Shown piece after piece: positions 27,319 to 35,876 of a DNA stretch of 64,000 nucleotides. The notes below the pieces were generated by a model. The model saw only the letters and a program-made list of their open reading frames with translations. It did not search any database and was not told the origin of the DNA. The stretch spans positions 49,454 through 113,453 of the forward strand of contig JAGCVL010000003.1 of assembly GCA_017962365.1 (NCBI GenBank), given 5' to 3'. A program made the position numbers and the translations under genes. Source of the stretch: Candidatus Saccharimonadota bacterium (GTDB lineage: Bacteria; Patescibacteriota; Saccharimonadia; Saccharimonadales; Saccharimonadaceae). Within the stretch, counting starts at the first letter, position 1. Every line of letters begins with the position of its first letter.

Positions 27319-27324
27319 TATAAT
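27316..27324 (+). promoter_or_regulatory. Extended -10 of smpB, containing the dnaE stop codon
   Basis: TGATATAAT: the TGA is the dnaE stop, and the hexamer ends 6 nt before ATG 27331 of smpB. Confidence 0.65.
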
Positions 27325-27330
27325 TATCTT

Positions 27331-27744
27331 ATGAAGAAAAAAGCACCAGAATCTGTGACGGTGAATCGGCGAGCAAGGTTTGATTATCAGCTCGGCGATG
27401 AGCTTTCTTGTGGAATGGTGCTATCCGGACCAGAAGTACGCTTAATTCGCGATCATCATGCGCAGCTTAAGGGCTCTTTTGTGACAATTCGTGGTGGGGA
27501 ATTATGGCTAAACAACCTAACTCTAGGCGCCGATACCGCACGAAATATCAAACTGCTTGCGACTAAAAAACAGATCGTCAGCCTAGAGCGAGAAAAAGTC
27601 GCCGGCTCTACGATTGTGCCTCTAAAATTACTTGGTGGCTCGCGACATATCAAATTAGTCATAGCTGTGGGGCGAGGTAAAAAGAAGTACGACAAGCGCG
27701 AGACAATTAAAAAACGTGATTTTGAGCGAGGCAGATATGCTTAA
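27331..27744 (+). CDS. smpB: SsrA-binding protein SmpB
   Basis: A 137-residue SmpB, slightly shorter than most. Recognisable blocks are VTVNRRARFDYQL, GMVLSGPEVRLIRDHHAQLKGSFV and the C-terminal basic tail KKYDKRETIKKRDFERGR, which enters the decoding site during trans-translation. It works with tmRNA; I could not locate a tmRNA gene in this window. The 3' end overlaps xth by 8 nt. Confidence 0.94.
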   Translation: MKKKAPESVTVNRRARFDYQLGDELSCGMVLSGPEVRLIRDHHAQLKGSFVTIRGGELWLNNLTLGADTARNIKLLATKKQIVSLEREKVAGSTIVPLKLLGGSRHIKLVIAVGRGKKKYDKRETIKKRDFERGRYA

Positions 27745-28513
27745 AATTTATTCTTGGAACGTAAATGGGATTCGTGCGGTGATTAATAAGGGGGCTTTTA
27801 GGAATTTTATAGATAAGCGCCAACCTGATATTTTATGCTTACAGGAGACAAAGGCCAAGCAAGGCCAGGCGGAAATAGACCTACCGGACTATGAGGAGCT
27901 CTGGAATTCGGCAGAGCGACCAGGATACGCCGGTACGGCAATTTTTACAAAAATTAAGCCATTATCGGTGAAATATGGGTTGCCGGCAGAAAATCTTACA
28001 GACAAATTTGGTGACCCACTTACGGAAGGTCGAGTACTGACAGCAGAATTTGAAAAATTTTTCCTAGTAAACGTGTACACTCCAAACTCTAAAAATGGCC
28101 TAGAGAGGCTAAACTTACGCGCTGAAAAATGGGATCCGGAATTTTTGAAATACTTAAAAAGTCTGAATAAGCCAGTGGTTGTATGTGGAGATTTTAATGC
28201 GGCACATGAGGAAATTGACATCGCACGACCAAAGACCAACCATCATTCGGCCGGTTTTACAGATGAAGAACGGCAGGGGATCGGCAATTTGCTAGGCGCT
28301 GGATTCATAGATACTTTTCGGTATTTACACCCAAATGAGGTCCGTTATACCTGGTGGAGTCATTGGGGGCACGCGAGGGAAAATAATGTGGGCTGGAGGA
28401 TTGATTACTTTTTTATATCTGATTCTTTGCGAGATAGACTAAAGACAGCAGAAATCCACGAAAATGTAACCGGTTCAGACCATTGCCCAGTAAGTATTGA
28501 ATTGGAGATATAA
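27737..28513 (+). CDS. xth: Exodeoxyribonuclease III (AP endonuclease, EEP family)
   Basis: A 258-residue EEP-fold nuclease for base-excision repair. The motifs are SWNVNGIRA at the N-terminus, DILCLQETK with the metal-binding Glu, VCGDFNAAHEEIDIARPKTN, GWRIDYFFIS and GSDHCPV with the catalytic His. The chosen ATG starts MLKIYSWNVNG; it overlaps smpB. The stop overlaps the next gene as TAATG, so smpB, xth and the kinase-like gene form one operon. Confidence 0.93.
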   Translation: MLKIYSWNVNGIRAVINKGAFRNFIDKRQPDILCLQETKAKQGQAEIDLPDYEELWNSAERPGYAGTAIFTKIKPLSVKYGLPAENLTDKFGDPLTEGRVLTAEFEKFFLVNVYTPNSKNGLERLNLRAEKWDPEFLKYLKSLNKPVVVCGDFNAAHEEIDIARPKTNHHSAGFTDEERQGIGNLLGAGFIDTFRYLHPNEVRYTWWSHWGHARENNVGWRIDYFFISDSLRDRLKTAEIHENVTGSDHCPVSIELEI

Positions 28514-29295
28514 TGGATTATTTTAAAAAATATGACGAAAATCCATTCAGCGATTTAAGATGGAATATCCCGGAACGAAAACAGGGTACAGTAGCCATCA
28601 TGGGTGGCAATGCGCAAAATTTTCGTACACCCATAAGAATAGCTGAGTGGATGACCACAAGCTATCCGATAGAGTCTGTAAGAGTGGTGCTGCCGAATGC
28701 ACTGGAAAATAAATTGCCGCCTTTGCCAAATTTAACATTTTTAAGCTCTACGGAGTCGGGCTCATTCTCGAAAGCTGATGAAATTGCCTCTGCCCTAGAG
28801 GCGGCCGATTTTAGCCTCATAATTGGTGATTTATCACGAAATGCGGTTACAGCAAAAGCGGTAGGGGAAGTTTGCAAGAAAATACCCAGGCCATTAATGA
28901 TTACGCGCGACGCGGTCGACCTTTTAATCTCCGAGATAAACGAGGCTACGCTAATGAATAATAATCTGATATTGATCGCGTCGATGGCGCAGCTACAGAA
29001 GCTATTTCGGGAGGTGTATTACCCCAAAATGTTAACAATGACACAGCCACTACCGCAAATCGTAGAAGCATTACATAAATTTACTTTGAGTTATCCGGTA
29101 AAGATTGCGACTTTATTTAATAATCAGATTCTACTAGCCGAAAACGGAGAAGTGGTAGCAGTGCCACTAGAAAAAACCGGCTACTCACCGCTCACGATAT
29201 GGAGCGGGGAGTTTGCATCCAAGATATTAATATATAATTTATTTAATCCTAGTGCTTTTATGAGATCAGCTGTTTGCGCATCTTTTTTGGAATAA
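28513..29295 (+). CDS. Ribokinase-fold protein, NAD(P)H-hydrate dehydratase-like (tentative)
   Basis: A 260-residue protein with loose similarity to the ribokinase-like fold of NnrD/CARKD: GTVAIMGGNAQNFRTPIRIAEW near the N-terminus, SLIIGDLSRNAVT mid-protein and PLMITRDAVDLLISE, where NnrD has a DADAL-type motif. The typical C-terminal GSGDVLAG motif is not visible, so catalysis is doubtful. It may be a degenerate relative with another role. It is translationally coupled to xth. Confidence 0.5.
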   Translation: MDYFKKYDENPFSDLRWNIPERKQGTVAIMGGNAQNFRTPIRIAEWMTTSYPIESVRVVLPNALENKLPPLPNLTFLSSTESGSFSKADEIASALEAADFSLIIGDLSRNAVTAKAVGEVCKKIPRPLMITRDAVDLLISEINEATLMNNNLILIASMAQLQKLFREVYYPKMLTMTQPLPQIVEALHKFTLSYPVKIATLFNNQILLAENGEVVAVPLEKTGYSPLTIWSGEFASKILIYNLFNPSAFMRSAVCASFLE

Positions 29296-29349
29296 CAATC
29301 ATTTTGGTTATGTTTTTTACAATTTTTTTTCAAAAATGTAAAAAATGTG

Positions 29350-29366
29350 CTACAATAATATTGTAG
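29350..29366. promoter_or_regulatory. Operator-like palindrome upstream of the sigma4/HARE gene
   Basis: CTACAATAATATTGTAG: 7-bp perfect arms around a 3-nt centre, 17 nt upstream of the -35. Confidence 0.45.
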
Positions 29367-29383
29367 AATACATAATTTCGTAG

Positions 29384-29412
29384 TTGACAATTTGAATAAA
29401 CTATGTTATTAT
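29384..29412 (+). promoter_or_regulatory. Promoter of the sigma4/HARE gene
   Basis: TTGACA (29384-29389), a 17-nt spacer ending in TGT, TATTAT (29407-29412); an overlapping TATAAT at 29410 would give a 20-nt spacer. Confidence 0.65.
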
Positions 29413-29458
29413 AATTAAGGTTATTAATTTTAACGGAGATGAGATAGGTAAAAGAATC

Positions 29459-30487
29459 ATGGACCAGAATGCGGAAATCCTCAAGAATGCAACTCGCGGC
29501 AGTCTAAAAATCATTGAACAAGAGCGCGAAAAGGAGATTATATCGCGACGTTTTGGCCTTACTGGCGGGCGTGAGACTCTTGAACAAATTGGAGAAATGT
29601 TATCTATTACACGCGAGCGCGTGAGGCAACTTGAAAAGGCAATCCTGATTCACCTTCAAGTTTCCGCAGAAGAAAATCAGATTCCAGAGCTTGCTCCAGC
29701 AGAGAAAATCTTAATTCGCAATTTGACTGAAATGGGCCGAGTAGCAAGACTTGATGCTTTGTCTGATAAAGTTTATGGGAGAGCCACGACCGCGTCCGAA
29801 AGGGCCGGCATTAATTTTATTGCAACTTTTTCTGGTAGCCTAACCGTCGTAGACGAAAATGATTCTTATTATAGTGCCGTAGGAATTGCCGATTACGGAG
29901 ATTCACTAGCAATCCGCAAGCGAGTAGACGAGATTGTGGGCGTAATTCGCAAAAACAAAGAGCCGATGACTTTGGATCAGCTTGACAACGCATTAAATTA
30001 TGAGCATCCTGACCACATAAAGGCAGTTGCGTCAATTTCTAAGCAACTTGCGACCTTAAACGGTGTTTGGGGGCTCGCGAAGTGGCCATCCGTCAATCCG
30101 AAAAATATTCGTGATAAAATCTTTGTGATTCTTGAGACTCACAAAGAGCCAATGCATTTTTCAGATATCGCGAAAGAGATTAAGGATTCAAACTTTAAAC
30201 GCAAAAACGTGACGGTCCAGGCGATTCATAATGAGTTGATCAAAGATTCAAGATTTGTATTGATTGGACGGGGGATTTATGCCTTGTCTACCTGGGGGTA
30301 CAAGAAGGGAACTATCTCAGAAATCATCGTCGGGATTTTGGAAAAATCTACTGAGCCACTTACGCGCGAAGAAATCGTAAAGCAAGTACTTCGTGTCCGC
30401 AAGGTAAAAGAGACTACCATTCTATTAAATTTACAGAATAAAAAATTGTTTAAGAAAATCGATCGGAACTCGTATACTTTGGCGTAA
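29459..30487 (+). CDS. Sigma region 4 fused to HARE-HTH (RpoE-delta-like) repeats
   Basis: In this 342-residue regulator, residues about 20-65 match sigma-70 region 4 (EREKEIISRRFGL, TLEQIGEMLSITRERVRQLEKAIL), the part that contacts the -35 element. No region 2 is present, so it cannot be a complete sigma factor. After a linker, three winged-helix repeats of the HARE-HTH/RNAP-delta kind follow (KNKEPMTLDQL, THKEPMHFSDIAKEI, KSTEPLTREEIVKQV). It probably binds RNA polymerase or DNA as a regulator. It is unlike its neighbours in having a consensus -35/-10 and a palindrome upstream. Confidence 0.82.
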   Translation: MDQNAEILKNATRGSLKIIEQEREKEIISRRFGLTGGRETLEQIGEMLSITRERVRQLEKAILIHLQVSAEENQIPELAPAEKILIRNLTEMGRVARLDALSDKVYGRATTASERAGINFIATFSGSLTVVDENDSYYSAVGIADYGDSLAIRKRVDEIVGVIRKNKEPMTLDQLDNALNYEHPDHIKAVASISKQLATLNGVWGLAKWPSVNPKNIRDKIFVILETHKEPMHFSDIAKEIKDSNFKRKNVTVQAIHNELIKDSRFVLIGRGIYALSTWGYKKGTISEIIVGILEKSTEPLTREEIVKQVLRVRKVKETTILLNLQNKKLFKKIDRNSYTLA

Positions 30488-30489
30488 TA

Positions 30490-30498
30490 TGATATAAT
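30490..30498 (+). promoter_or_regulatory. Extended -10 for the leaderless VirD4-like gene
   Basis: TGATATAAT ends 7 nt before ATG 30506. Confidence 0.6.
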
Positions 30499-30505
30499 AT
30501 ATGGT

Positions 30506-33500
30506 ATGGACACAGTCATACATTTTATATTGATGCCAATCTTTTGGATACCAGTAGTGGGGGCGTTAGCATTTTTGACGTATCGGAACTATAAAAAATT
30601 AAACAAACTAAAGGTTTTAAATGTAGATTCAGTGCTTTTGATGCTGGAAATCCCTCGCACAAACGACAAAAAAGAGTTAGCGGCAGAACAGATGTTTGCG
30701 TCGCTTCACGGTATTTTGCGAGATAAACAGGAGATGAAAAATTCTGGTGGAGTCCAGGAACATCTATCTTTTGAAATTGTAGCGACCGCTGGGCAGATCC
30801 GTTTTTACGTGTGGGTGCCAAAGGTTTTGCAAAGTTTTGTCGAAGGGCAGATTTATTCACAATATCCAACGGTGCAAATTTATAAGATGGATGACGATTA
30901 TGTAGATGATCGCGAGAAATACCCAGTCAAATATTCAGCAGAGCTTGGTTTAGTCGAAAACGAGGCCTTACCGATTAAGACTTTTGACTCATTTGAGGTG
31001 GATCCACTGGCCGGTATTACCGGAACTCTAGCAAAGCTTGACCCAGACCATTCCGAGGAGATGTGGATTCAGATTCTGACACGTCCAATTGCGGACGACT
31101 GGCATAAGAGCACGACTGATAAATGGATTTCCCGTGTTAAATCTGGCAAAAAGTCACTTTTTGCGGGGACTGGTATTGACTGGACTTGGTTGGTTGAAGT
31201 TCTCGGGGCATTATTTAGACCACCAGCGGGCGGTACTGGCTCAGATGCCCCAAAAGTCGAATTATCTGAAAGAGCCAAAACACAAGTCTCTAAGGCTGAA
31301 GAAAAAGCAACCAAGCTAGGTTATGAAGTAAAGATTAGATTGGCATATCTTGGAAGTTCCGATGTAGATGCTAAACTAAACATGCAAGCGCTAGTTGGGA
31401 CATTCAAGCAGTTTAATTCTACGAATTTAAATGGCTTCAAGCAAATAGGCGGAAGTTTTGATGCTAAGGCTCTAGATGCTTACAAAATGCGCGAGTTTGC
31501 CGACCGTGGCTTCATACTAAATATCTCGGAGCTTGCGTCGGTATATCATCTTCCGCACACTTCGGTAGAGACTCCGAATATCGTATGGGCTTCATCAAAG
31601 ACGGCGGAACCGCCTGCAAAATTACCGGTCTTAACTGGAAATGCCGAACACGATGCGGAGATTTCAGCCTTTGGTTTGACCAACTTTAGAGGAATTAATC
31701 ATCAATTTGGGCTCACGCGGCGCGATCGCTCACGTCATGTCTATATCATTGGTCAGACTGGTGCAGGGAAAAGCGGTTTGCTAGAGCTTTTGGCTTTGTC
31801 TGATGTGTTTTACAATCAAGGGTATTGTATTATTGACCCGCACGGTGATTTTGCGATCGATAATCTAAAGTTCGTCCCAGAATCACGTATCAAGGATGTT
31901 GTTTACTTCAATCCGGCCGATACCGCATATCCAGTAGCATTCAACCCACTTGAGGTCTCTGATCCATCCAGGAAACCAAATATCTGCTCAGAAGTTATCG
32001 GGGTTCTCAAACGCATGTTTGGCGACTCATGGGGTCCACGTCTTGAGCATATCTTACGCTATACATTGCTCGCATTGCTAGACAGGCCATCTACTACCCT
32101 GCTTGATATCTCTCGCATGTTGACAGATAAAGAGTTCCGTAAAGAGACGCTTGAATATTGTCACGATGTGACAGTCTTGCAATTCTGGAAGCATGAGTTT
32201 GGTCAGTGGAACGATAAGCAGGTCAATGAATCAATCGCACCGGTACTTAATAAGGTGGGCGCTTTTACGGCAAACCCAATCATTCGCAATATCATCGGTC
32301 AGCCGAAGTCATCATTTGATATTCGGAAAATCATGGATGAGGGCAAAATTTTGGTTGTGAACCTATCCAAGGGCCTAATCGGCGAAGATAATGCTGGCAT
32401 TTTAGGCGCTTTCTTGGTAACTAAAGTACAGCTCGCCGCCATGTCACGTTCCGATATCCCAGACGTAAAAGATCGTCGCCCATTTTATCTTTATGTAGAT
32501 GAGTTCCAAAACTTTGCGACGGATTCATTTGCCGTAATATTGTCCGAGGCTCGTAAATATGGTCTAAATCTAACTGTGGCAAACCAATACGTAGCACAGA
32601 TGACAGATTCGGTGCGGGATGCAGTATTTGGTAACGTGGGTACTACGATTTCCTTCCGTGTTTCTGCTGACGATGCTCCAATTCTAGTAAAGCAGTTCGA
32701 GCCAACCTTTGAGGCGTCGGATTTATTACAGCTTAATAATCGCCATTTCGTCATCTCGATGATTATAAATGGTGAGAAAGTGCCGGCATTCTCTGCTACC
32801 ACCCTTTCAATCCCGCAAACTCCATCCGACAATTTTAACGCCATCATCGAATCTTCTAGGTCGCTATATGCGCGTCCTAGAGCCGAAATAGAAGCGGAAA
32901 TACGCGAGACGATCGAACAATCCGAAAAATACAAGCGTGAGCTATCGGATTCTGGACGCGAGGCCGGCTCTATGGGCGGTGGCGCACCAGTGTTTATGCC
33001 CCTATCTCAAAACGATTCAGCACCGATAAAAACCCAGAATTTACGAGGTTTTAGCGCTAGACAGCCCGAACAAAAACCGAACAAGAAATATGTTTCTGAT
33101 CCGAAGGCTGATTTCAGAAAAACCGGCATGAGTCCAAATGCCGCAGAGGGCAAGGAAAGATTAGGATTAAAAGATTTAGAGAAACTTATATCGGATAAAA
33201 GGGAAAAGCCAGAGATAAAAGAAAAGACCGACACAAGGGAAGAGTCCCAATCAAAACGCAATAGTAGGTCGCGCAAAAAAGGGAAAAATACAAACAGCGA
33301 AAAAGGTAGAGTCAATGATTCCCCCGTTAGTTCCCCTGTTGCCCCTAAAGCCCCGGCTACTACTTCTAAGACGATCACCCCTGTAATTGAATACCAAGAA
33401 AAGTCCGCTACCCCTGTTAACACTACTGAGCGAAGCATCGACCTTAGTCAGGCAGTCAAAGACCCGGGAAGATTTGCTGGGCAAGATAATTCAATGGACG

Positions 33501-33523
33501 GCTTTTTAAGTATCCGCCACTAG
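30506..33523 (+). CDS. VirD4/TraG-like type IV secretion ATPase
   Basis: A 1005-residue protein. One or two membrane helices at the N-terminus (about 3-23) precede a long soluble region. The RecA-like motor follows, with Walker A GQTGAGKSGLLE (about 415-426), IIDPHGDFAIDNL, FNPLEV, Walker B FYLYVDEFQNFA (about 660) and the TraG-like ARKYGLNLTVANQYVAQM. The last 200 residues are charged and low-complexity. In CPR genomes such ATPases occur without a full conjugation set; roles in DNA uptake or type IV pilus/competence systems have been suggested. No other T4SS gene is in the window. Confidence 0.85.
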   Translation: MDTVIHFILMPIFWIPVVGALAFLTYRNYKKLNKLKVLNVDSVLLMLEIPRTNDKKELAAEQMFASLHGILRDKQEMKNSGGVQEHLSFEIVATAGQIRFYVWVPKVLQSFVEGQIYSQYPTVQIYKMDDDYVDDREKYPVKYSAELGLVENEALPIKTFDSFEVDPLAGITGTLAKLDPDHSEEMWIQILTRPIADDWHKSTTDKWISRVKSGKKSLFAGTGIDWTWLVEVLGALFRPPAGGTGSDAPKVELSERAKTQVSKAEEKATKLGYEVKIRLAYLGSSDVDAKLNMQALVGTFKQFNSTNLNGFKQIGGSFDAKALDAYKMREFADRGFILNISELASVYHLPHTSVETPNIVWASSKTAEPPAKLPVLTGNAEHDAEISAFGLTNFRGINHQFGLTRRDRSRHVYIIGQTGAGKSGLLELLALSDVFYNQGYCIIDPHGDFAIDNLKFVPESRIKDVVYFNPADTAYPVAFNPLEVSDPSRKPNICSEVIGVLKRMFGDSWGPRLEHILRYTLLALLDRPSTTLLDISRMLTDKEFRKETLEYCHDVTVLQFWKHEFGQWNDKQVNESIAPVLNKVGAFTANPIIRNIIGQPKSSFDIRKIMDEGKILVVNLSKGLIGEDNAGILGAFLVTKVQLAAMSRSDIPDVKDRRPFYLYVDEFQNFATDSFAVILSEARKYGLNLTVANQYVAQMTDSVRDAVFGNVGTTISFRVSADDAPILVKQFEPTFEASDLLQLNNRHFVISMIINGEKVPAFSATTLSIPQTPSDNFNAIIESSRSLYARPRAEIEAEIRETIEQSEKYKRELSDSGREAGSMGGGAPVFMPLSQNDSAPIKTQNLRGFSARQPEQKPNKKYVSDPKADFRKTGMSPNAAEGKERLGLKDLEKLISDKREKPEIKEKTDTREESQSKRNSRSRKKGKNTNSEKGRVNDSPVSSPVAPKAPATTSKTITPVIEYQEKSATPVNTTERSIDLSQAVKDPGRFAGQDNSMDGFLSIRH

Positions 33524-33717
33524 ACAGAATGAAGCGGGAAGAGCCCATACTAAATATATAAATTAAGCCAACGCCGTCGCGCTTATGCTAATTGATTTAT
33601 TTTAGACGCATGATTTACCGTCTTTTTGCTAGAAGTCTAATGTCGCACAATATATCTTTTACGACTTATGAGAAGTCTACGGGGCTACTTACATTTCACT
33701 CAATCGTCGTCTCGATC

Positions 33718-33748
33718 AAGTTTAAGAGTCCACTGGACTCTTAAACTT
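33718..33748. repeat. 15-bp perfect inverted repeat with a 1-nt loop
   Basis: AAGTTTAAGAGTCCA and TGGACTCTTAAACTT around a single C. No T-run follows on either strand, so it is not a plain terminator. Confidence 0.75.
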
Positions 33749-33975
33749 TACTCGCCTCCGATGAGGAAATGTTGGTGGAAATTAACCGGGTTTGCCATAT
33801 GTTCGCAAGTTACCCCTTATTTAGAGCCTCCAGCCCGTTATAGTTTGAAGATTTTTGCGGTTTTTAAGGCGGATTTCGTCGATTTGACATTTCCCCGTTT
33901 TGTTTCCCTATTCTGCATTTTTCCCTGTTTTTTGGCCATGCGATGCCGCCGACTGTGATTATATTTTTATTTTTT

Positions 33976-34031
33976 ACCGAACAAATACCGAACAGGAAGA
34001 GCACTAAACGGAACCGAACAAATACCGAACG
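33976..34031. repeat. Two pairs of 11-bp-spaced ACCGAACA repeats
   Basis: ACCGAACA at 33976, 33987 and 34013, and ACCGAACG at 34024. Within each pair the period is 11 bp, about one helical turn. The same octamer occurs at 41922, 41968 and 62170 in other intergenic regions. Confidence 0.6.
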
Positions 34032-34039
34032 ATTCCCTG

Positions 34040-34675
34040 TTATTTCCAGTATGCTTTGCCTGGCAAACGAACATCTATATATTGATACTCTGTAATTCCC
34101 TGATTTTCCAGATAGCGGACCATACGAAAGGCGTCTTCTGCCGAGACGGCGGTGTCGCGGTCCATAGTCGTCTTAATGTACCCAGGGCGACTATCGAAGT
34201 AAAAATCGACTTCACGAATAGCTCCGCTGGGGATGACCGCCTTGATTGGGATTAGATTATATTCACGAAAATCAGATTCGGCCTGCCCGATATATTGGTT
34301 CATGCGACCCGTAATGGCCCCGCCAGTATTTTCGTCAATAATCTCAATCGTGGGTTTATAGATAACTGTCGGAGTAATTTCCCCGTCGGTGCTATTTGGG
34401 TCATTGTTATTGATTTTTGAAAGAAGTATACCAATCCCGATGACGATAATCGTGATAAATAAGAACCCAACAATAGTGGCTACAAGGCGCGTACGCTCTT
34501 TGCGTTTGATTTTTTGATGAGTGGCAACACGTTCGTTGGATGTTTCTAGCCGTTCACGCTTGGCACTTAAAGTCCGTCCGGTTTTTAAGACGGAGCGGCG
34601 ATTGGCGCCACGACGAGCTAGCTTGGGTGGCTCTGGTGTGTTGGTGGGACTTGGTTTTATTACTTTTTTGCCCAC
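34040..34675 (-). CDS. ftsQ: FtsQ/DivIB-like cell-division protein
   Basis: The 211-residue protein has a basic cytoplasmic N-terminus, one membrane helix (LVATIVGFLFITIIVIGIGILL) and an extracytoplasmic domain with a beta-rich end (EYQYIDVRLPGKAYW), as in FtsQ/DivIB. The POTRA part is reduced. Its position after murG in the dcw cluster supports the call. The start is taken as GTG 34675 (VGKKVIKPS) because GGAGGAG lies 7 nt upstream; an ATG at 34708 would overlap murG further. It is the last gene of the cluster. Confidence 0.7.
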   Translation of the reverse strand: MGKKVIKPSPTNTPEPPKLARRGANRRSVLKTGRTLSAKRERLETSNERVATHQKIKRKERTRLVATIVGFLFITIIVIGIGILLSKINNNDPNSTDGEITPTVIYKPTIEIIDENTGGAITGRMNQYIGQAESDFREYNLIPIKAVIPSGAIREVDFYFDSRPGYIKTTMDRDTAVSAEDAFRMVRYLENQGITEYQYIDVRLPGKAYWK

Positions 34676-34679
34676 CCAA

Positions 34680-35876
34680 TTACTCCTCCCCCAAAATAAG
34701 CTTGGCAAGACGGAGCGCGGCGTCAGAGCGAGCCTCTTCGTGAAGACGATCTGCTAAGTCAGCGCGAAGACGAGGCGAGCGCACGAGATGACGGATTTCG
34801 TCGAGGAGAGCTGACGGATTTTTCATCATGTCGGAATCTTTTACCATGATGACGGCCCTAGCATCATCTAAGCGTTCGGCATTGCGGAGTTGATGACCAC
34901 CTGGAAGTACTTCGAACGGCACTAGAATAGCAGCCTTCTTTAAGGCGGCGATTTCGGCAATGGTAGTAGCTCCAGCCCGCGTGACAACTACATCAGCGGC
35001 CCCCATTAGCTCATCCATGGTATTATTAAACTCCCACATGCGGAAGTTTGATTCCAGGCTGGCGTGATCCCAGTTCTCGTAATCTTTTAAATCTATCATA
35101 TCTTCGTAATGCTTGCGGCCAGCAACGAGGGCAACGGAGGCGATTTTTAATAACTCTGGTAAAATAAGGCGAGTAGTTTCGTTGAGATTCTCTGAGCCTT
35201 GCGATCCGCCAGTAATCACAACTAGGGGCTTCTCCGGATTAAATGAAAAGGCTTTTTTAAGTGACATGGTGCGAGAAGGTGAGACAGCTTTAAACTCTGG
35301 GGCAACCGGGATACCAGTCCAAACGTAATTTGGATGAGCTTTTTTAGTCTCATCTGTAAGCGGCATGCCAAAAGCCACATATTTTGCTTTTTTCATGAGT
35401 AATCTGTTTGCTAGACCAGCCACAGTGTCAGATTCGTGGATGATATAAGGAATCTTAAAAATCCGCGCAACCAAACCAACTGGTAGGCAGACATAACCAC
35501 CTTTTAAGAAAATAACATCGGGGCGGGATTTTTTGCTGATTAGGCGACAAAAACTCACTATGATTCCGCCAAGGAATCTAAAAAACCCGATGATATTGCC
35601 GAAAATTAGGTCTTTTACGGTGATATCAAAATGGGTAAAATAATCTTTGAAAGTCCAGCCGGAATAGCGGTGAAACTTGCCGGATGGAATCCGGTGGGTA
35701 ATAATATGCGTAGATACTCCCAGCTCAGTGGTAAGGCGAGTGACATTTTTGTAATATTTGAAATCAGTCCAAAATTCCACCTTCGTACGGGGGCGCAAAT
35801 CTAAGACTTCACGAATGACGGCGAGCACTGGGGTGATATGACCCCCCGATCCGCCGCCGACTACTAATATTTTCAT
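34680..35876 (-). CDS. murG: UDP-GlcNAc:lipid I N-acetylglucosaminyltransferase
   Basis: A 398-residue GT-B enzyme that makes lipid II on the inner membrane face. The N-terminal GGGSGGHITPVLAV glycine loop is clear. VVITGGSQGSENLN marks the second domain, followed by VVTRAGATTIAEIAALKKAAILVPFE and LPGGHQLRNAERL. The start is ATG 35876 (MKILVVGG) after AGAGGAAA. The gene begins inside ftsW, overlapping its 3' end by 68 nt. Confidence 0.95.
   Translation of the reverse strand: MKILVVGGGSGGHITPVLAVIREVLDLRPRTKVEFWTDFKYYKNVTRLTTELGVSTHIITHRIPSGKFHRYSGWTFKDYFTHFDITVKDLIFGNIIGFFRFLGGIIVSFCRLISKKSRPDVIFLKGGYVCLPVGLVARIFKIPYIIHESDTVAGLANRLLMKKAKYVAFGMPLTDETKKAHPNYVWTGIPVAPEFKAVSPSRTMSLKKAFSFNPEKPLVVITGGSQGSENLNETTRLILPELLKIASVALVAGRKHYEDMIDLKDYENWDHASLESNFRMWEFNNTMDELMGAADVVVTRAGATTIAEIAALKKAAILVPFEVLPGGHQLRNAERLDDARAVIMVKDSDMMKNPSALLDEIRHLVRSPRLRADLADRLHEEARSDAALRLAKLILGEE

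Larger units (their letters stand above)
33524..34039. other. 516-bp region between convergent genes; probable RNA or regulatory locus
   Basis: No convincing gene is seen: the open frame at 33668-33958 has no family features. The stretch holds a 15-bp perfect hairpin (33718-33748) and phased ACCGAACA repeats (33976-34031). A minus-strand -10-like TATAAC near 33840 could start an RNA of about 300 nt, but no known RNA class could be matched. Confidence 0.5.

Noticed and set aside
33530..33850. tmRNA or RNase P RNA on either strand of the 33.5-33.85 kb region
   Set aside because: A minus-strand stretch can be read as ATALA followed by a stop, like a tmRNA tag end, but no tRNA-like acceptor, T-arm or CCA is in the right place. 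The universal RNase P segments are also absent.
33668..33958. 96-codon plus-strand ORF
   Set aside because: No family features, no Shine-Dalgarno, and composition like translated non-coding sequence; it runs through the hairpin.
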